Below, piece by piece: positions 17,224 to 26,862 of a stretch of DNA of 64,000 nucleotides. Numbering within the stretch: the stretch's first letter is position 1; every line of letters begins with the position of its first letter. The translations under genes were made by a program, and so were the position numbers. The notes below the pieces were generated by a model. The model was not told where the DNA came from. It searched no databases and worked only from the letters and a program-made list of their open reading frames with translations. Origin of the DNA: Bosea sp. PAMC 26642 (GTDB lineage: Bacteria; Pseudomonadota; Alphaproteobacteria; Rhizobiales; Beijerinckiaceae); the NCBI RefSeq assembly GCF_001562255.1, contig NZ_CP014301.1:3038001-3102000 (forward strand), in the 5' to 3' direction.

Positions 17224-17478
17224 ATGAAAATCTCGCCTAGCCAATGCCGGATGGCCCGCGCAGCCCTTCAAATCGGCGTGCGCGACCTCGCGGAGATGTC
17301 AGGGGTGTCAGCCATGACGATCACCCGCTTCGAGAATGGCCGCTCAAAAGGCTACCCTGATACATGGGAGCGGCTGGGCCAGGCGCTTGAGGTCGCGGGG
17401 CTTGAGTTCATCCCAGAGGACGCAAAGGGCGCAGGCGTTCGGTACCAGCGGCCAGGCGATCTGACCCCCGCTCCCTAA
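17224..17478 (+). CDS. XRE-type helix-turn-helix regulator
   Basis: An 84-residue protein consisting of one lambda-repressor-like HTH (about 5-62). It reads QCRMARAALQIGVRDLAEMS, then GVSAMTITRFENGRSKGYPD, then WERLGQALEVAGLEFI. The 3' end is a short Pro-rich tail. Start ATG 17224 follows TAGGAA. It resembles the many small XRE regulators of alphaproteobacterial islands. It probably binds the palindromes immediately upstream and controls its own and the divergent gene. Confidence 0.8.
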   Translation: MKISPSQCRMARAALQIGVRDLAEMSGVSAMTITRFENGRSKGYPDTWERLGQALEVAGLEFIPEDAKGAGVRYQRPGDLTPAP

Positions 17479-17582
17479 AACGCGATACCACCCCCTGGGG
17501 AGGGGGCGGCCCACATGGTCCGCGACGCCCGGAGGCCGCTCGCCAAATTTTCCGATTTTTGAAAACCTCGGATGGCTAACTC

Positions 17583-18260
17583 CTACCCGAGCTTTCGAGC
17601 CAGGATCAAACGGCGCGTCATCGCTCGCTGCACATACGCCCAAGGGCCGAGCTCCCCTACTCTTCTTCTCGATTTCGTCGTCTGGATCGGCCTCATCAAC
17701 TGGCGGTAAGTCATGTGTGACGGGTCAACGTTCAAGGTGATGTCCGGCATGTCATTTTCGATTATCCTCTGCCACCTTCTAGCGTATCGCGCGATCTTTC
17801 TGAGTAATTGTAGCTCTTTTCGAATTTGATAGTGGATTTCTCGCAGCTGAATCTCAGTAGTGTTGTCGTTTACCAGTTCTGAAATGCGGCTTTCGGCATA
17901 AAAAAGGCAGTCTTTATCTCTAATCTCCTGCAAGGATTTTTGGCCAAACCCATTTATCAACTTCAAGTATATCGCAATTTTTTCATCTGAATTATCAGTT
18001 TTCATGTCGGGCGCAGACATAAAATCAGAAATGGCTCGGTGCACCGACATACCCATGACAGGCCGCGGCGCAGAAATCGTTGCTTGCTCTAATTCCTCAA
18101 AGAGCCACCAATAATACAGCTTTCTCGCCACGTCCTGATTGTCAGTTTTCAAATCTATCAGCGCAAAATCGTGAACCCTACGATCGAAGAAACGTATATT
18201 CCACCACTTTCCCTCCCTGGTTGTCAGTCTGGCAATCTTCTTATCTTGGTCTGGCTTCAT
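17583..18260 (-). CDS. AT-rich unknown gene, weakly like an integrase core-binding region
   Basis: A 225-residue basic, helical protein. WWNIRFFDRRVHDFALIDLK followed by a helical middle (LYYWWLFEELEQ, LKLINGFGQKSLQEIRDKDC, LLRKIARYARRWQ) recalls the arm- and core-binding domains of tyrosine recombinases. No catalytic R...HxxR...Y part is present. Base composition is clearly more AT-rich than neighbouring genes, which suggests a different source. It could be a recombinase relic or an unrelated accessory gene. The ATG at 18260 follows GAGGCAGGGG. Confidence 0.5.
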   Translation of the reverse strand: MKPDQDKKIARLTTREGKWWNIRFFDRRVHDFALIDLKTDNQDVARKLYYWWLFEELEQATISAPRPVMGMSVHRAISDFMSAPDMKTDNSDEKIAIYLKLINGFGQKSLQEIRDKDCLFYAESRISELVNDNTTEIQLREIHYQIRKELQLLRKIARYARRWQRIIENDMPDITLNVDPSHMTYRQLMRPIQTTKSRRRVGELGPWAYVQRAMTRRLILARKLG

Positions 18261-18540
18261 CGCCCCTGCCTCGATTTTCTCTGATTTTATTCATCTAGTA
18301 TTTCTGATATTTTGAGTCAACACGCTTACAAATGGCTATATTGTCTCCTTTAGTGATTTTTACTTGAAATATGACTGGCTAAAGAGGCGACAACGCGTAG
18401 CGTTCTGTCTCCTGCCCTCGCCTTCAGAGATTCCGAAGGATGGGAGTTTCGTCTCCACGGAAGGCATGTTATCCTAGCGACAGTGGGCGTTCTCGCTGGT
18501 TTCGCCGCGCCAGGTCCTGATTTTACAGGCGAGAACCGTT

Positions 18541-20142
18541 ATGGCGCAGCCGACACCCTACAACCGCCAGTTCAACTTCCAGGACTATCAGGCGCAGCAG
18601 CCGACGTCGCCATTGCCTGGCGACGAGGTCGACAACGAGCTGAATGCCGTCAAGCTGACGTTCGACCAGACGCTGGTGGCGCTGGCGAAGATCCAGCGCG
18701 ACGATGGCGCGCTGAAGAATGGCAACGTCACGCAGGACTCGCTCTCCAATTCGCTTTCGATCGGATTCACGTTCCGCGGAACGTGGGCGTCGGGCATCAA
18801 CTACCTCATCAGCGACGGCGTCGCGGTCGGCTCGATTTTTTACAAGGCCAAGTCGTCGCACCTCTCATCGGGTGCAAATCAACCGCCGAATGCGACCTTC
18901 TGGGATGCCATCGCAGACATCACCCCTCTCGCGATCAGCCCCAATAGTGTCAGCACCGCAGCAATCCAGAACCTCGCGGTCACGACGGCGAAGCTCGCCG
19001 ATGGCGCCGTCTCCACGCAGAAGATCGTCGATGCTAACGTCACGACGGCGAAGATCGCCGATGGCGCGCTGAGCGCCAACGCTACGGGCCGAGCCAAAAT
19101 GGCTGCCGGGTATATCGACGCGCTCAGGCTGGCGAGTTCTGCAGTGCCTGCGCGGGCGGGCGTGTTGAATGGTAAGATTGTTCAGACACGCACCGGTGGT
19201 GCGGAGACCTTTGCACTGAAGACGCTGGCGGGCAGCGACCCTTCCGCCTCAGACCCCGCTCTTTTCGTCTTCCAGGATGGCACCGGTGGCTTTGTCGTCC
19301 GCACGGTCACAGCGGCACTCTCTGTCACGGCGTCGAGCGGCTCGACGCTCGGCGCGAGCAATGGCGCCCCCTTCCGCATCTGGATCGTGGCGGCGGATGA
19401 TGCCGGCGCGGTCCGGCTGGGCATCGTCAAGACCACCGCCACCTCCGCGACGTCAGCCAATGTCATGTCGCTGGCGGAGTGGTCGGCATTCTCGGGCACG
19501 GCGGAGGGTGGCGCCGGTGCTGCCGACAGCGCGCAGGTGATCTACTCCGACACCGCCTTTACCTCGAAATTCATCTGCCTGGTCGGTTTCGCCGATTGGG
19601 ATAGCGGCCTCACCACGGCCGGCTCCTGGAACTCGGCTCCCACCCGCACCGTCCTATTCGGCCCCGGCGTGGCCCGCCCCGGCGAGCCGACAGGGAACCG
19701 TCGCCATGTCGTCCTGCCCGGCACTTTCACGTCCACGACTGCCGGAGTCCTGACGGACGTCACCGGTCTGACGGTCGATATTACTCCTGGCTCCGGCGCC
19801 AATCTCATCAGGGCGGTCCCTCGCCTACAAGCCTTCTCCGACGTCAATGCAACGGCCTTCGCACTTGTGCGCGCGTCGGCCAACGTCGGGGGCGGCACGG
19901 CTGCATCGAACCGCGTTTCCGCCTTTGGGGGGACGACACGGGTATCGGACGGCAACAGCATTCAGGTCGTCACCGCCGAGATCATCGACGCACCGGGCGC
20001 GACGATCGCCACAACCTACAGGGTGCAGTTCATCCTCCAGTCGCCGGGTCGGCTCGATGTGAACCGCACGCTCACTGACACCGACGCCGCTGGCATCGGC
20101 CGATTTTCATCATCCCTGACACTCGAGGAGATCATGGCATGA
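18541..20142 (+). CDS. Phage tail fibre / tail spike-like protein
   Basis: A 533-residue protein. The N-terminus AQPTPYNRQFNFQDYQAQQP, with GDEVDNELNAVK and LIQ/KIQRDDGALKNGNVTQ downstream, is of a type I know from podovirus tail proteins. Residues about 135-185 hold degenerate repeats of the form VTTAKLADGAVSTQKI, typical of phage fibre shafts. The rest is a beta-rich, Ser/Thr/Ala-rich region likely to form the distal part. The next gene overlaps it by 4 bp. It would act in host adsorption if the virion were made. Confidence 0.75.
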   Translation: MAQPTPYNRQFNFQDYQAQQPTSPLPGDEVDNELNAVKLTFDQTLVALAKIQRDDGALKNGNVTQDSLSNSLSIGFTFRGTWASGINYLISDGVAVGSIFYKAKSSHLSSGANQPPNATFWDAIADITPLAISPNSVSTAAIQNLAVTTAKLADGAVSTQKIVDANVTTAKIADGALSANATGRAKMAAGYIDALRLASSAVPARAGVLNGKIVQTRTGGAETFALKTLAGSDPSASDPALFVFQDGTGGFVVRTVTAALSVTASSGSTLGASNGAPFRIWIVAADDAGAVRLGIVKTTATSATSANVMSLAEWSAFSGTAEGGAGAADSAQVIYSDTAFTSKFICLVGFADWDSGLTTAGSWNSAPTRTVLFGPGVARPGEPTGNRRHVVLPGTFTSTTAGVLTDVTGLTVDITPGSGANLIRAVPRLQAFSDVNATAFALVRASANVGGGTAASNRVSAFGGTTRVSDGNSIQVVTAEIIDAPGATIATTYRVQFILQSPGRLDVNRTLTDTDAAGIGRFSSSLTLEEIMA

Positions 20143-21371
20143 GCAGCATCGACTTGATTATCGACGCCCGCGTCAGCGCGGAGGTCGCTAGCCAAATTGA
20201 GCAGACCGTTGTTGTCGCGAAGGGGGAGCGGGGCGAGAAGGGCGACCGAGGGGTCGACGGGTCTCGCGCATCGTTCCCTCCATGGACGTCGGCGCCCGGA
20301 CATTTCGCGGAAGGCTATTCTGCCTACGCCTCCGCGAAAGAAGGGTTGAGCCAACGTCTGTCCGATCTGATCAAGCCGTCGGCAGCAAAGCTCGTCCATC
20401 CTGATCCGATGCCTGGAGCTCACAGCAACTCGTTCTCTGCGGTGGTCCGAATGCCAGATAGCGGCAGCTATTTTCTGGTCCCGTATTCAAGCGCCACCGC
20501 CCGGATCTATCGCTCCCGCACCGGCAAATTCGTCACGCCCGGCGGCGCATATGCCGGGGCTGGTGCTCATAATGGCGGCGCCTTGATGCCCAGCGGCCGA
20601 ATCATGATGGCGCCCCACAATTCGACGAGCTTGATCGCCTACAATCCGTCGTGGGAGCTGGTCGAGACGCTAAAGACCGATCTGCCCGGCAACAGCGCGT
20701 ATACCGGCGTCGTCGTAACCAGGAACGGACTGGCCGTCTTCGTCCCGCATAACGCATCTCGCGTAGGCGTATTTCTCGAATCCGAGACGACCTGGTCCTT
20801 TGGCTCCGACGAGATCGGTGGTGGCATGTCCTACGCCGGCGGTGTCGCGCTGCCGGACGGCAAGGTGCTCATGGTGCCTCACTGCGCAAGTCGAGCGGCG
20901 GTCTATGATCCCGACACAAACGCGACGACCCTGGGTGCGCAGCAGTTTCCGGCCTCGGAGAGCTTCTTCGGGGGCGCCCTTATCGACGACACGAAGGTGA
21001 TGCTCTTTCCGCACAAGCACGGAATGCCCGCAATCTACGACTTCGTTTCCGATATTCTTACGCCGTTCCCAGCCCATGTCGGCGACGCCGGAGTTGCCAA
21101 CTTCGCCGGCGGTGTAGCGCTGCCGGATGGTCGATTCTTCCTCGTGCCATTCCAGAGCACCGTCGGCAAGATCATCGACCTTGGCAGCAACAACGCGCGG
21201 TCGACGCCGGGCACCTATGGCGGCGGCGCTTGCCATGGCGGCGTTCTCATGGACGACGGCGACGTGCTGATGGCGCCCTTTAACAGCGAAAACGCCTTCT
21301 TTGCTGCCACAGGCTACGGCGTGCCCCTGGACGTGGAGTTCGTCACTTCCCCTCACAACAACCGCTCGTGA
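20139..21371 (+). CDS. Tail-associated protein with collagen-like stretch and seven beta-propeller-like repeats
   Basis: A 410-residue protein. After a short helical N-terminus comes a Gly-x-y stretch (GERGEKGDRGVDG, about 30-42). From about residue 95 there are seven imperfect repeats of 34-45 residues, each centred on a pattern like GGVALPDGKVLMVPH followed by a YD or YN turn. Seven repeats of this size suggest a closed seven-bladed beta-propeller. Its place in a tail operon suggests a receptor-binding role. No family name is assigned. It starts by ATGA overlap with the fibre gene. Confidence 0.65.
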   Translation: MSSIDLIIDARVSAEVASQIEQTVVVAKGERGEKGDRGVDGSRASFPPWTSAPGHFAEGYSAYASAKEGLSQRLSDLIKPSAAKLVHPDPMPGAHSNSFSAVVRMPDSGSYFLVPYSSATARIYRSRTGKFVTPGGAYAGAGAHNGGALMPSGRIMMAPHNSTSLIAYNPSWELVETLKTDLPGNSAYTGVVVTRNGLAVFVPHNASRVGVFLESETTWSFGSDEIGGGMSYAGGVALPDGKVLMVPHCASRAAVYDPDTNATTLGAQQFPASESFFGGALIDDTKVMLFPHKHGMPAIYDFVSDILTPFPAHVGDAGVANFAGGVALPDGRFFLVPFQSTVGKIIDLGSNNARSTPGTYGGGACHGGVLMDDGDVLMAPFNSENAFFAATGYGVPLDVEFVTSPHNNRS

Positions 21372-21378
21372 GGTCGCG

Positions 21379-24300
21379 ATGACGCAGCCTCTCTTCAACT
21401 CCACGCAGCTAGTCCCTCCGCGCCAGCCGACCTATGTTCCGGTGGATCACGATCCTTTTGCGACCGCCGCTGCAGCGAAGCCTGATCGCCTTATCGAGTT
21501 TGAGGGCCGCACTCTTCAGGTGCCCGGCGACGCAACCGACGACGAGATCATCAGCATCTTGTCGACTCCGCCGAGCGCCCCGAAAGGCTCCTTTCAGCGA
21601 ATCCAGGCCCCGAACGGAGACATCGTCGAGTTCCCGCTCGACATGTCCGATGACGCCATGGCCGCGGTCATGCGCCGCGAGTACGGGGGTCCGCCTGAGC
21701 GCGCTCCTGACACGCAAGCCCCGTCAGCTCCCCTCGCTGCATTTCAGCCGCCGAACTTCGCGCCGCGGCCAACGCCGCAGCAGCGTGCGACGGATCCGTT
21801 CTGGCAGAACTCGACCAAGCGCGCTGAGGAGGCGCGGCAGGACGACGCGAAGTACGAGGCGCTAGGCCAAGGCCCTCGCAAGGCGTCCAGCGTCCCGCTC
21901 GACCAGCGCGGCTATGCGCCGGTCGAGGCGGCGATCCAAGGCGGCGCTCGCACTGCGGCTGACCTCGCGGGAATGCCCGTCGATCTGGCCACGGCGCTCC
22001 ACAATGCCACTCGTGGCATCATCAACACCCCTGGCGCGATCAAGAGCGCGATCACCGGCCAGCCGCGCAACCACGTCGCGCCTTTCATCGAAAAGCCCGT
22101 CGGTGGCAGCGATTGGATCGCCGATCGCGCTTCGGAGGTTGCCACCGCGGCCGGCGTCGAGCCGCTCGACTATGACAGCATGGACGCCCGCGGTAAGACG
22201 GCCTACCAGGCCACCCGGTTCGGTCTTGCCGGCTTGCTGCAGGGACTTGGCCTTCGCAGTGTCGCCGCCTCGCGCGCACCGTCCGACAAGCCCCGGATCG
22301 CCGACGCCTTGCTCGACGCCTATGAAGGGCAGCATGCGAGCAAAGCCGTCGCGCGGGATGCCGTCGCTGGTGTTGGAACCGGCACCGGCCTGGCTGCAGC
22401 AGATACGATGCTGCCGGAGGACTATCGCGGGCCGTTCACGTCGTTGCTCGCCGGCTTGGCTGGCGGCGTCGGCGCTACCTCGCTGAGCGATGCGCTCACG
22501 CTCGGCCCCAAGGCAACCTACGCTTGGGCGACGGCCGGCCGGCCGGATCGCGACCTCCCTTTCAATCCCGACGGCTCCTATGTCAGCAAGGCGACGTCGC
22601 GAGACGCTGCGAAGTTCCTGCAGGCGGAAGCTGGCGGCTCGACCGCTGCGCGAGAGGCCGCCGACACCATCGGCCGCAACGCCGACGAGTTCGTCGCGAT
22701 GGGCGCGCCCGTGCCGACAACCGGCCAGATTTCCGAGAACGTTGGCTTGGCGCGGGTCGAGCGCGGCGTGCGCAACACGTCCACTCCGGCAGCGACGCCA
22801 ATCTTCGAACGCGATCGTGAGATCAATACCTACGCCGGTCAGCAGATCCGCGGGATGGGGCCAGATGGCGCCGATCCGAACCAGTTCCCAAAAGCCGCCG
22901 GCCAGGTCGCTGCGGATATGCGCCGACCGGTCGAGGCCGACCTTGCCCGCACGCAAGCTGGCCAGGAAAGCATCGGCGCCCAGCGGTTTTCCGAAGGCGC
23001 TGCTCTGACCGACGGGGCTGCCACTCGCCAGACGACCGCGAGCCAGAAGATGGACAGCGTCATCACAGGAGACATGCGGAACCTGCGTACCAAGCGGGCC
23101 GACGCTCTACGCTCTTCGACCATCGACCCGACCAACGAAGTTCGGCTCGACGCAACCCCGATCTTCGACGCAGCCGATCGCGCCCTCGCGGCCGGCGTGA
23201 ACCTGCCTGATGCTTTCCGCAAGCGCGTGCCAGGCGCATCGGAGCTCGCCGGCAGGCGCCCGCACGACGTCACCGTCGAGAGCCCGATCCTGGACGCCAG
23301 CGGCGCCCCGATCACGCGCACGGAGACGCGCGGCATCGCAGAGATGACCCTCGTCGAGCTCAACGATTTGAGGCCTGAGCTGGCGCAGCTGTCGGACACC
23401 TACGCGAAGGCGATCGGCAACGGCAACACGTCGGCGATCAAGCAGCGCGAAGCTGTGGACGGGCTCCGCACCGCCATCAACCAGCAGCTACGCGGCTATG
23501 CGGAGACAGGCGGGACGCCGCAGGCGGAGCGCCTGGCGAAGGGACTGCAGGCCGGAGACGAGTTCAACGCTCGCTATCGGACGCCCGGTCCCGGCGACCC
23601 GGTGGTCGAAATCTATGGTGACATGCGCAAGGAGCGCGGTGATCTCACCGGGCGCACGCTTACGCCGCCGGAGCAGACGGCCGGCCGCTTCATCAAGCCG
23701 CCGGCGCCGGGCGGCATACAGGGGATGCAATCGCTCAACCGCGTCATGGAGACCTCGAGCGACCCGATGACAATCGTACAGGCGCGTCGAGACTTCCTCG
23801 TCGGGCTCGCAGCGCAGAAGATCGTCGAGAACGGCAAAGTCAGCCCGAGACGGCTGGGAAAGTTCATCGACGAGTACGGCCCGGTGCTGGCCCACGCTCC
23901 CGAGAGCAAAGTGCAGTTCGACTCCATGATCGCCAGCGCCCGCGCCGGCAAAGCGCTGGAGGATGGCTTCACGCAGGCCGTCGAGGCGGTGAAGGGGCGG
24001 CTGAAGCTTACCGACGCCGAGGTCGCCGACAGTGCGCTGGCCACTGTGATGGGCACCAGCGGCCGCAAGGGCGTCCAGGCCATCATCGGGAGCCGCAACC
24101 CGCCGGCGCAGATGGCTGACCTTGCCGCCCGCATCGAGAAGGTGCCCGGCGGCACGGACAGCCTGCGTCGTGCCTTGGCCGATTATCTGGCCGATCGCGT
24201 GACCAACACCAACCGGCAAGCGACGACCGATGGTGGCCTGCCTCCCTCCTACTCCAAGCTTGTCGGGCTCGAGAAGGATCCTGACCTCGATCGCGTCATC

Positions 24301-24708
24301 GCCGCGGCGTGGAAGGACGACGCGTCGGCAATGCAGGCGCTTCAGCGCGCTCGCCGCGTCCTGGAACCGCGGGAGTTCCTCGCGACGGTACAGGGCACCT
24401 CCGGCTCGCCGACGGCCAGCAACATGGCTGCTGCGATGCGCGTGCTCGAGCTTGGCCTGCGTACGGTCCAGGGCGGCTTCCGCGGCGGCAACACCGCCCG
24501 CAACATCAAGGTCGGGCTCGGCACGCTGCTGCAGGGCCGCGACAACGAGGTCGTCAACCTAGTGGCACGTAGCCAAGTCGATCCGGCAGTCGCCCGTCAT
24601 CTCCTCTCGAAGGAGCTTCCGGAGAACCCGACGGTCTGGGCCTCCAAGATGCGCAAGATCCTGAATTGGGAAGAGGCCGCCCGGCAGACTAACGAAGGGG
24701 AGGAGTGA
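21379..24708 (+). CDS. Large phage internal-virion-like protein
   Basis: A 1109-residue protein. Near the N-terminus are two copies of the short motif found in podovirus internal or ejected proteins: FEGRTLQVPGDATDDEIISI and PNGDIVEFPLDMSDDAMAAV. Long Ala/Arg-rich helical regions without a recognised enzyme follow, and I see no lysozyme or transglycosylase site. Start ATG 21379 has GAGG 6 bp upstream; the open frame extends further 5' but overlaps the previous gene. Such proteins usually lie beside tail genes, as here. Confidence 0.6.
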   Translation: MTQPLFNSTQLVPPRQPTYVPVDHDPFATAAAAKPDRLIEFEGRTLQVPGDATDDEIISILSTPPSAPKGSFQRIQAPNGDIVEFPLDMSDDAMAAVMRREYGGPPERAPDTQAPSAPLAAFQPPNFAPRPTPQQRATDPFWQNSTKRAEEARQDDAKYEALGQGPRKASSVPLDQRGYAPVEAAIQGGARTAADLAGMPVDLATALHNATRGIINTPGAIKSAITGQPRNHVAPFIEKPVGGSDWIADRASEVATAAGVEPLDYDSMDARGKTAYQATRFGLAGLLQGLGLRSVAASRAPSDKPRIADALLDAYEGQHASKAVARDAVAGVGTGTGLAAADTMLPEDYRGPFTSLLAGLAGGVGATSLSDALTLGPKATYAWATAGRPDRDLPFNPDGSYVSKATSRDAAKFLQAEAGGSTAAREAADTIGRNADEFVAMGAPVPTTGQISENVGLARVERGVRNTSTPAATPIFERDREINTYAGQQIRGMGPDGADPNQFPKAAGQVAADMRRPVEADLARTQAGQESIGAQRFSEGAALTDGAATRQTTASQKMDSVITGDMRNLRTKRADALRSSTIDPTNEVRLDATPIFDAADRALAAGVNLPDAFRKRVPGASELAGRRPHDVTVESPILDASGAPITRTETRGIAEMTLVELNDLRPELAQLSDTYAKAIGNGNTSAIKQREAVDGLRTAINQQLRGYAETGGTPQAERLAKGLQAGDEFNARYRTPGPGDPVVEIYGDMRKERGDLTGRTLTPPEQTAGRFIKPPAPGGIQGMQSLNRVMETSSDPMTIVQARRDFLVGLAAQKIVENGKVSPRRLGKFIDEYGPVLAHAPESKVQFDSMIASARAGKALEDGFTQAVEAVKGRLKLTDAEVADSALATVMGTSGRKGVQAIIGSRNPPAQMADLAARIEKVPGGTDSLRRALADYLADRVTNTNRQATTDGGLPPSYSKLVGLEKDPDLDRVIAAAWKDDASAMQALQRARRVLEPREFLATVQGTSGSPTASNMAAAMRVLELGLRTVQGGFRGGNTARNIKVGLGTLLQGRDNEVVNLVARSQVDPAVARHLLSKELPENPTVWASKMRKILNWEEAARQTNEGEE

Positions 24709-24710
24709 TC

Positions 24711-25001
24711 ATGTCCATCGCAACAGACCGCCAGCGGGCGTACGCCTTGCGGGGACGCCGTTTTCGAACTTTGCCGGTGGCCGATCTGACGACGCTCTTC
24801 GTCGCCGGTTATCACGCTTGGCTCGATACGTTCCCCCGCCGCCATGACTCGGTCGATGACGTACAGGCCGAGTTCGAACTGCGCGGCGAGGCCGTGCCGT
24901 TCGATCTTGTGGAGAAGCAGATCGATGAGATCGCAGCCCTTGTCACAGAGCTATCGGGTTTCGCCGAGCCGCAATTGACCGCGCAGTTCATGCTCGCATG
25001 A
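24711..25001 (+). CDS. Small phage-associated protein, unknown
   Basis: A 96-residue helical protein (SIATDRQRAYALRGRRFRTL, FELRGEAVPFDLVEKQIDEI). ATG 24711 follows GGGGAGGAG directly after the stop of the large virion-like gene, so it is the last gene of the tail operon. No domain is recognised. Confidence 0.55.
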   Translation: MSIATDRQRAYALRGRRFRTLPVADLTTLFVAGYHAWLDTFPRRHDSVDDVQAEFELRGEAVPFDLVEKQIDEIAALVTELSGFAEPQLTAQFMLA

Positions 25002-25390
25002 CGCTGGCCGAACACAGAAGAGCATTGGAGGCCACAAGGGGACGGCTTTCCTGCGCAGGTATTGTTGATGGAAGCCGGCTGGCCACTTGTTAAGACGCAG
25101 GAAAACCTCGGCCAGTTGCGCGCACTTGTGGCGCGAAGGATATGTCCTAAGCAAACTCAAAATCCTCTTACAGGCGGCTGAATCTCCAGCGGACATTCTG
25201 ATAGTTGACACCTCGAGACCTTGAGGCGCGATTTGCCGCGCCTCAAGCCGCGAAACGTTCCACACCTGCTGCGTTCGCTCTTCGCAACGGCGAACCGAGA
25301 TGACGAGCGGCCGGAAGATCAGCATCCAACCTTACAACGGACCGTCCGGTGGTTTTGGCTCGCAGAAGTCGGTCGCGCGCATGCGCTCGG
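25002..25390. other. 389 bp gap with an 11 bp perfect hairpin, no gene seen
   Basis: No convincing coding region is visible. At 25220-25247 CTTGAGGCGCG, loop ATTTGC and CGCGCCTCAAG form a perfect 11 bp hairpin without a T-run. It may be the decayed end of the tail operon before the insertion of the IS. Confidence 0.5.
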
Positions 25391-25454
25391 TGACGTTGCC
25401 CCTCGGGCTTGATCCGGTTTGAAGTTCGTTCTGGCCCCTTGAGAGGACCAGAAC

Positions 25455-25721
25455 ATGAAGCGCAGCCGCTTTTCGGAAGAGCAGATCATCGCGATCCTGA
25501 AGGAACAGGAATCGGGTGTCTCGGTCGCCGATCTCTGCCGCAAGCACGGTGTGAGCGACGCCAGCATTTACAAGTGGAAGGCGAAGTTCGGCGGGATGGA
25601 CGTGTCGGAGGCCAGGCGCCTGCGCACGCTGGAGGACGAGAACGCCAAGCTGAAGCGGATGCTGGCCGATGCGATGCTCGACAATGTCGCGCTGAAGGAT
25701 CTGCTGGGAAAGAAATGGTGA
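25455..25721 (+). CDS. IS3-family transposase OrfA
   Basis: An 88-residue protein with an N-terminal HTH ([20 protein letters not shown], then [20 protein letters not shown]) and a leucine-zipper-like helix ([20 protein letters not shown]). It binds the IS ends. Its 3' end overlaps OrfB by 7 bp in another frame, the arrangement that allows programmed -1 frameshifting to an OrfAB fusion in this family. Confidence 0.92.
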   Translation: MKRSRFSEEQIIAILKEQESGVSVADLCRKHGVSDASIYKWKAKFGGMDVSEARRLRTLEDENAKLKRMLADAMLDNVALKDLLGKKW

Positions 25722-26644
25722 CGCCCGCTGCCGAGCGGAAAGCCGTCGCGCATCTCGTGGAGCATCACGCGATGAGCGAACGGCGTGCGTGTAAAGCCAT
25801 CGGCTGCTGCCGCATGACCGTCCGATACCAATCCGCGCGCCCTGACGATCGCGCTCTGCGGGATCGCATGATTGCGATCGCCCGCGAGCGCCGACGCTTC
25901 GGCTATCGGCGTCTACATGTCCTGCTCAAACGCGAAGGCCATGTCGTGTACCACAAGCGGCTCTTCCGGCTGTATCGGGAGGAGAAGCTGGCGGTGCGCC
26001 GGCGCGGTGGCCGCAAGCGGGCCATCGGCACCAGAGCGCCGATGCTGGTGCCCCTCGGGCCCAACGAGCGCTGGTCTCTCGACTTCGTCTCCGACCAGTT
26101 CACCGATGGCCGCCGCTTCCGGATCCTGGCCATCGTGGATGACTGCACGCGAGAGAACGTGGCGCTGCTCGCCGACACCTCACTGTCGGGGATTCGGGTC
26201 GCGCGCGAACTCGACCGTGTGATCGCCGGGCGCGGCAGGCCCAAGATGGTCGTCAGCGACAATGGCAGCGAGTTCACCAGCAACGCGATCCTGGCATGGG
26301 CGGATCAGTCCAGCGTCGAATGGCACTACATCGCGCCCGGCAAGCCGATGCAGAACGGCTTCATCGCGAGCTTCAATGGCCGCCTGCGAGACGAACTGTT
26401 GAACGAGACGCTGTTCTCGTCCCTCTCACAGGCCCGGACCGCCTTGGCCAACTGGCGCTCAGACTACAACACCGAACGCCCTCACTCCCAGCTCGGGTGG
26501 CAGACGCCGTCTGTCTTCGCCTCGACCTTCACCCCGCGACGAGCTCTGACGCCGCGCTATGCGACAAGCACAGCGCCAGAGCCCGTCGCTTCACCAGCCC
26601 GGACGGGCTCCACAACCGCCGGAAACGAACTCAAGGCTGGATAA
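25715..26644 (+). CDS. IS3-family transposase OrfB (DDE integrase)
   Basis: A 309-residue protein. The HTH_21-type N-terminus ([17 protein letters not shown]) precedes an rve integrase core. The three catalytic acids are in [21 protein letters not shown] and the Glu of [10 protein letters not shown]. The C-terminus [18 protein letters not shown] is typical. ATG 25715 is in the OrfA overlap; normally the product is made as a frameshift fusion. No internal stop is seen. Confidence 0.92.
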   Translation: MVTPAAERKAVAHLVEHHAMSERRACKAIGCCRMTVRYQSARPDDRALRDRMIAIARERRRFGYRRLHVLLKREGHVVYHKRLFRLYREEKLAVRRRGGRKRAIGTRAPMLVPLGPNERWSLDFVSDQFTDGRRFRILAIVDDCTRENVALLADTSLSGIRVARELDRVIAGRGRPKMVVSDNGSEFTSNAILAWADQSSVEWHYIAPGKPMQNGFIASFNGRLRDELLNETLFSSLSQARTALANWRSDYNTERPHSQLGWQTPSVFASTFTPRRALTPRYATSTAPEPVASPARTGSTTAGNELKAG

Positions 26645-26862
26645 AAACCGGGGGCAACGTCATCGGGTTTAAATTTGGTTTCGATTGCTCGAGACGACGG
26701 CCACGTTGAGTTTGCAGGGACGTTAGCACGGTGAACATACCAACTGGCCCAGCGCTGGGTTAGAGTTTAAGCGCTGCGATCGTTGCACCACGAAGCGGTC
26801 GGAGAACGAGGTCAGACTGCATGCTGCCACGCTGCTTACCACCTTCACGGCGCTCGCTTTCG

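Larger units (their letters stand above)
25391..26662 (+). mobile_element. Intact IS3-family insertion sequence, 1272 bp
   Basis: Left end TGACGTTGCCCC (25391) and right end GGGGCAACGTCA (26662) are perfect terminal inverted repeats over 12 bp and imperfect further in. A 4 bp target duplication TCGG flanks it (25387-25390 and 26663-26666). The two overlapping transposase frames are uninterrupted, so the copy looks recent and potentially active. A decayed relative lies at 56196-56452. Confidence 0.9.

Noticed and set aside
21301..21378. Extended N-terminus of the large virion-like protein
   Set aside because: It overlaps the end of the propeller-repeat gene and lacks a ribosome site; ATG 21379 has GAGG at good spacing.
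25220..25247. Perfect 11 bp hairpin as a terminator
   Set aside because: No T-run follows on either strand, so I list it only as a hairpin.
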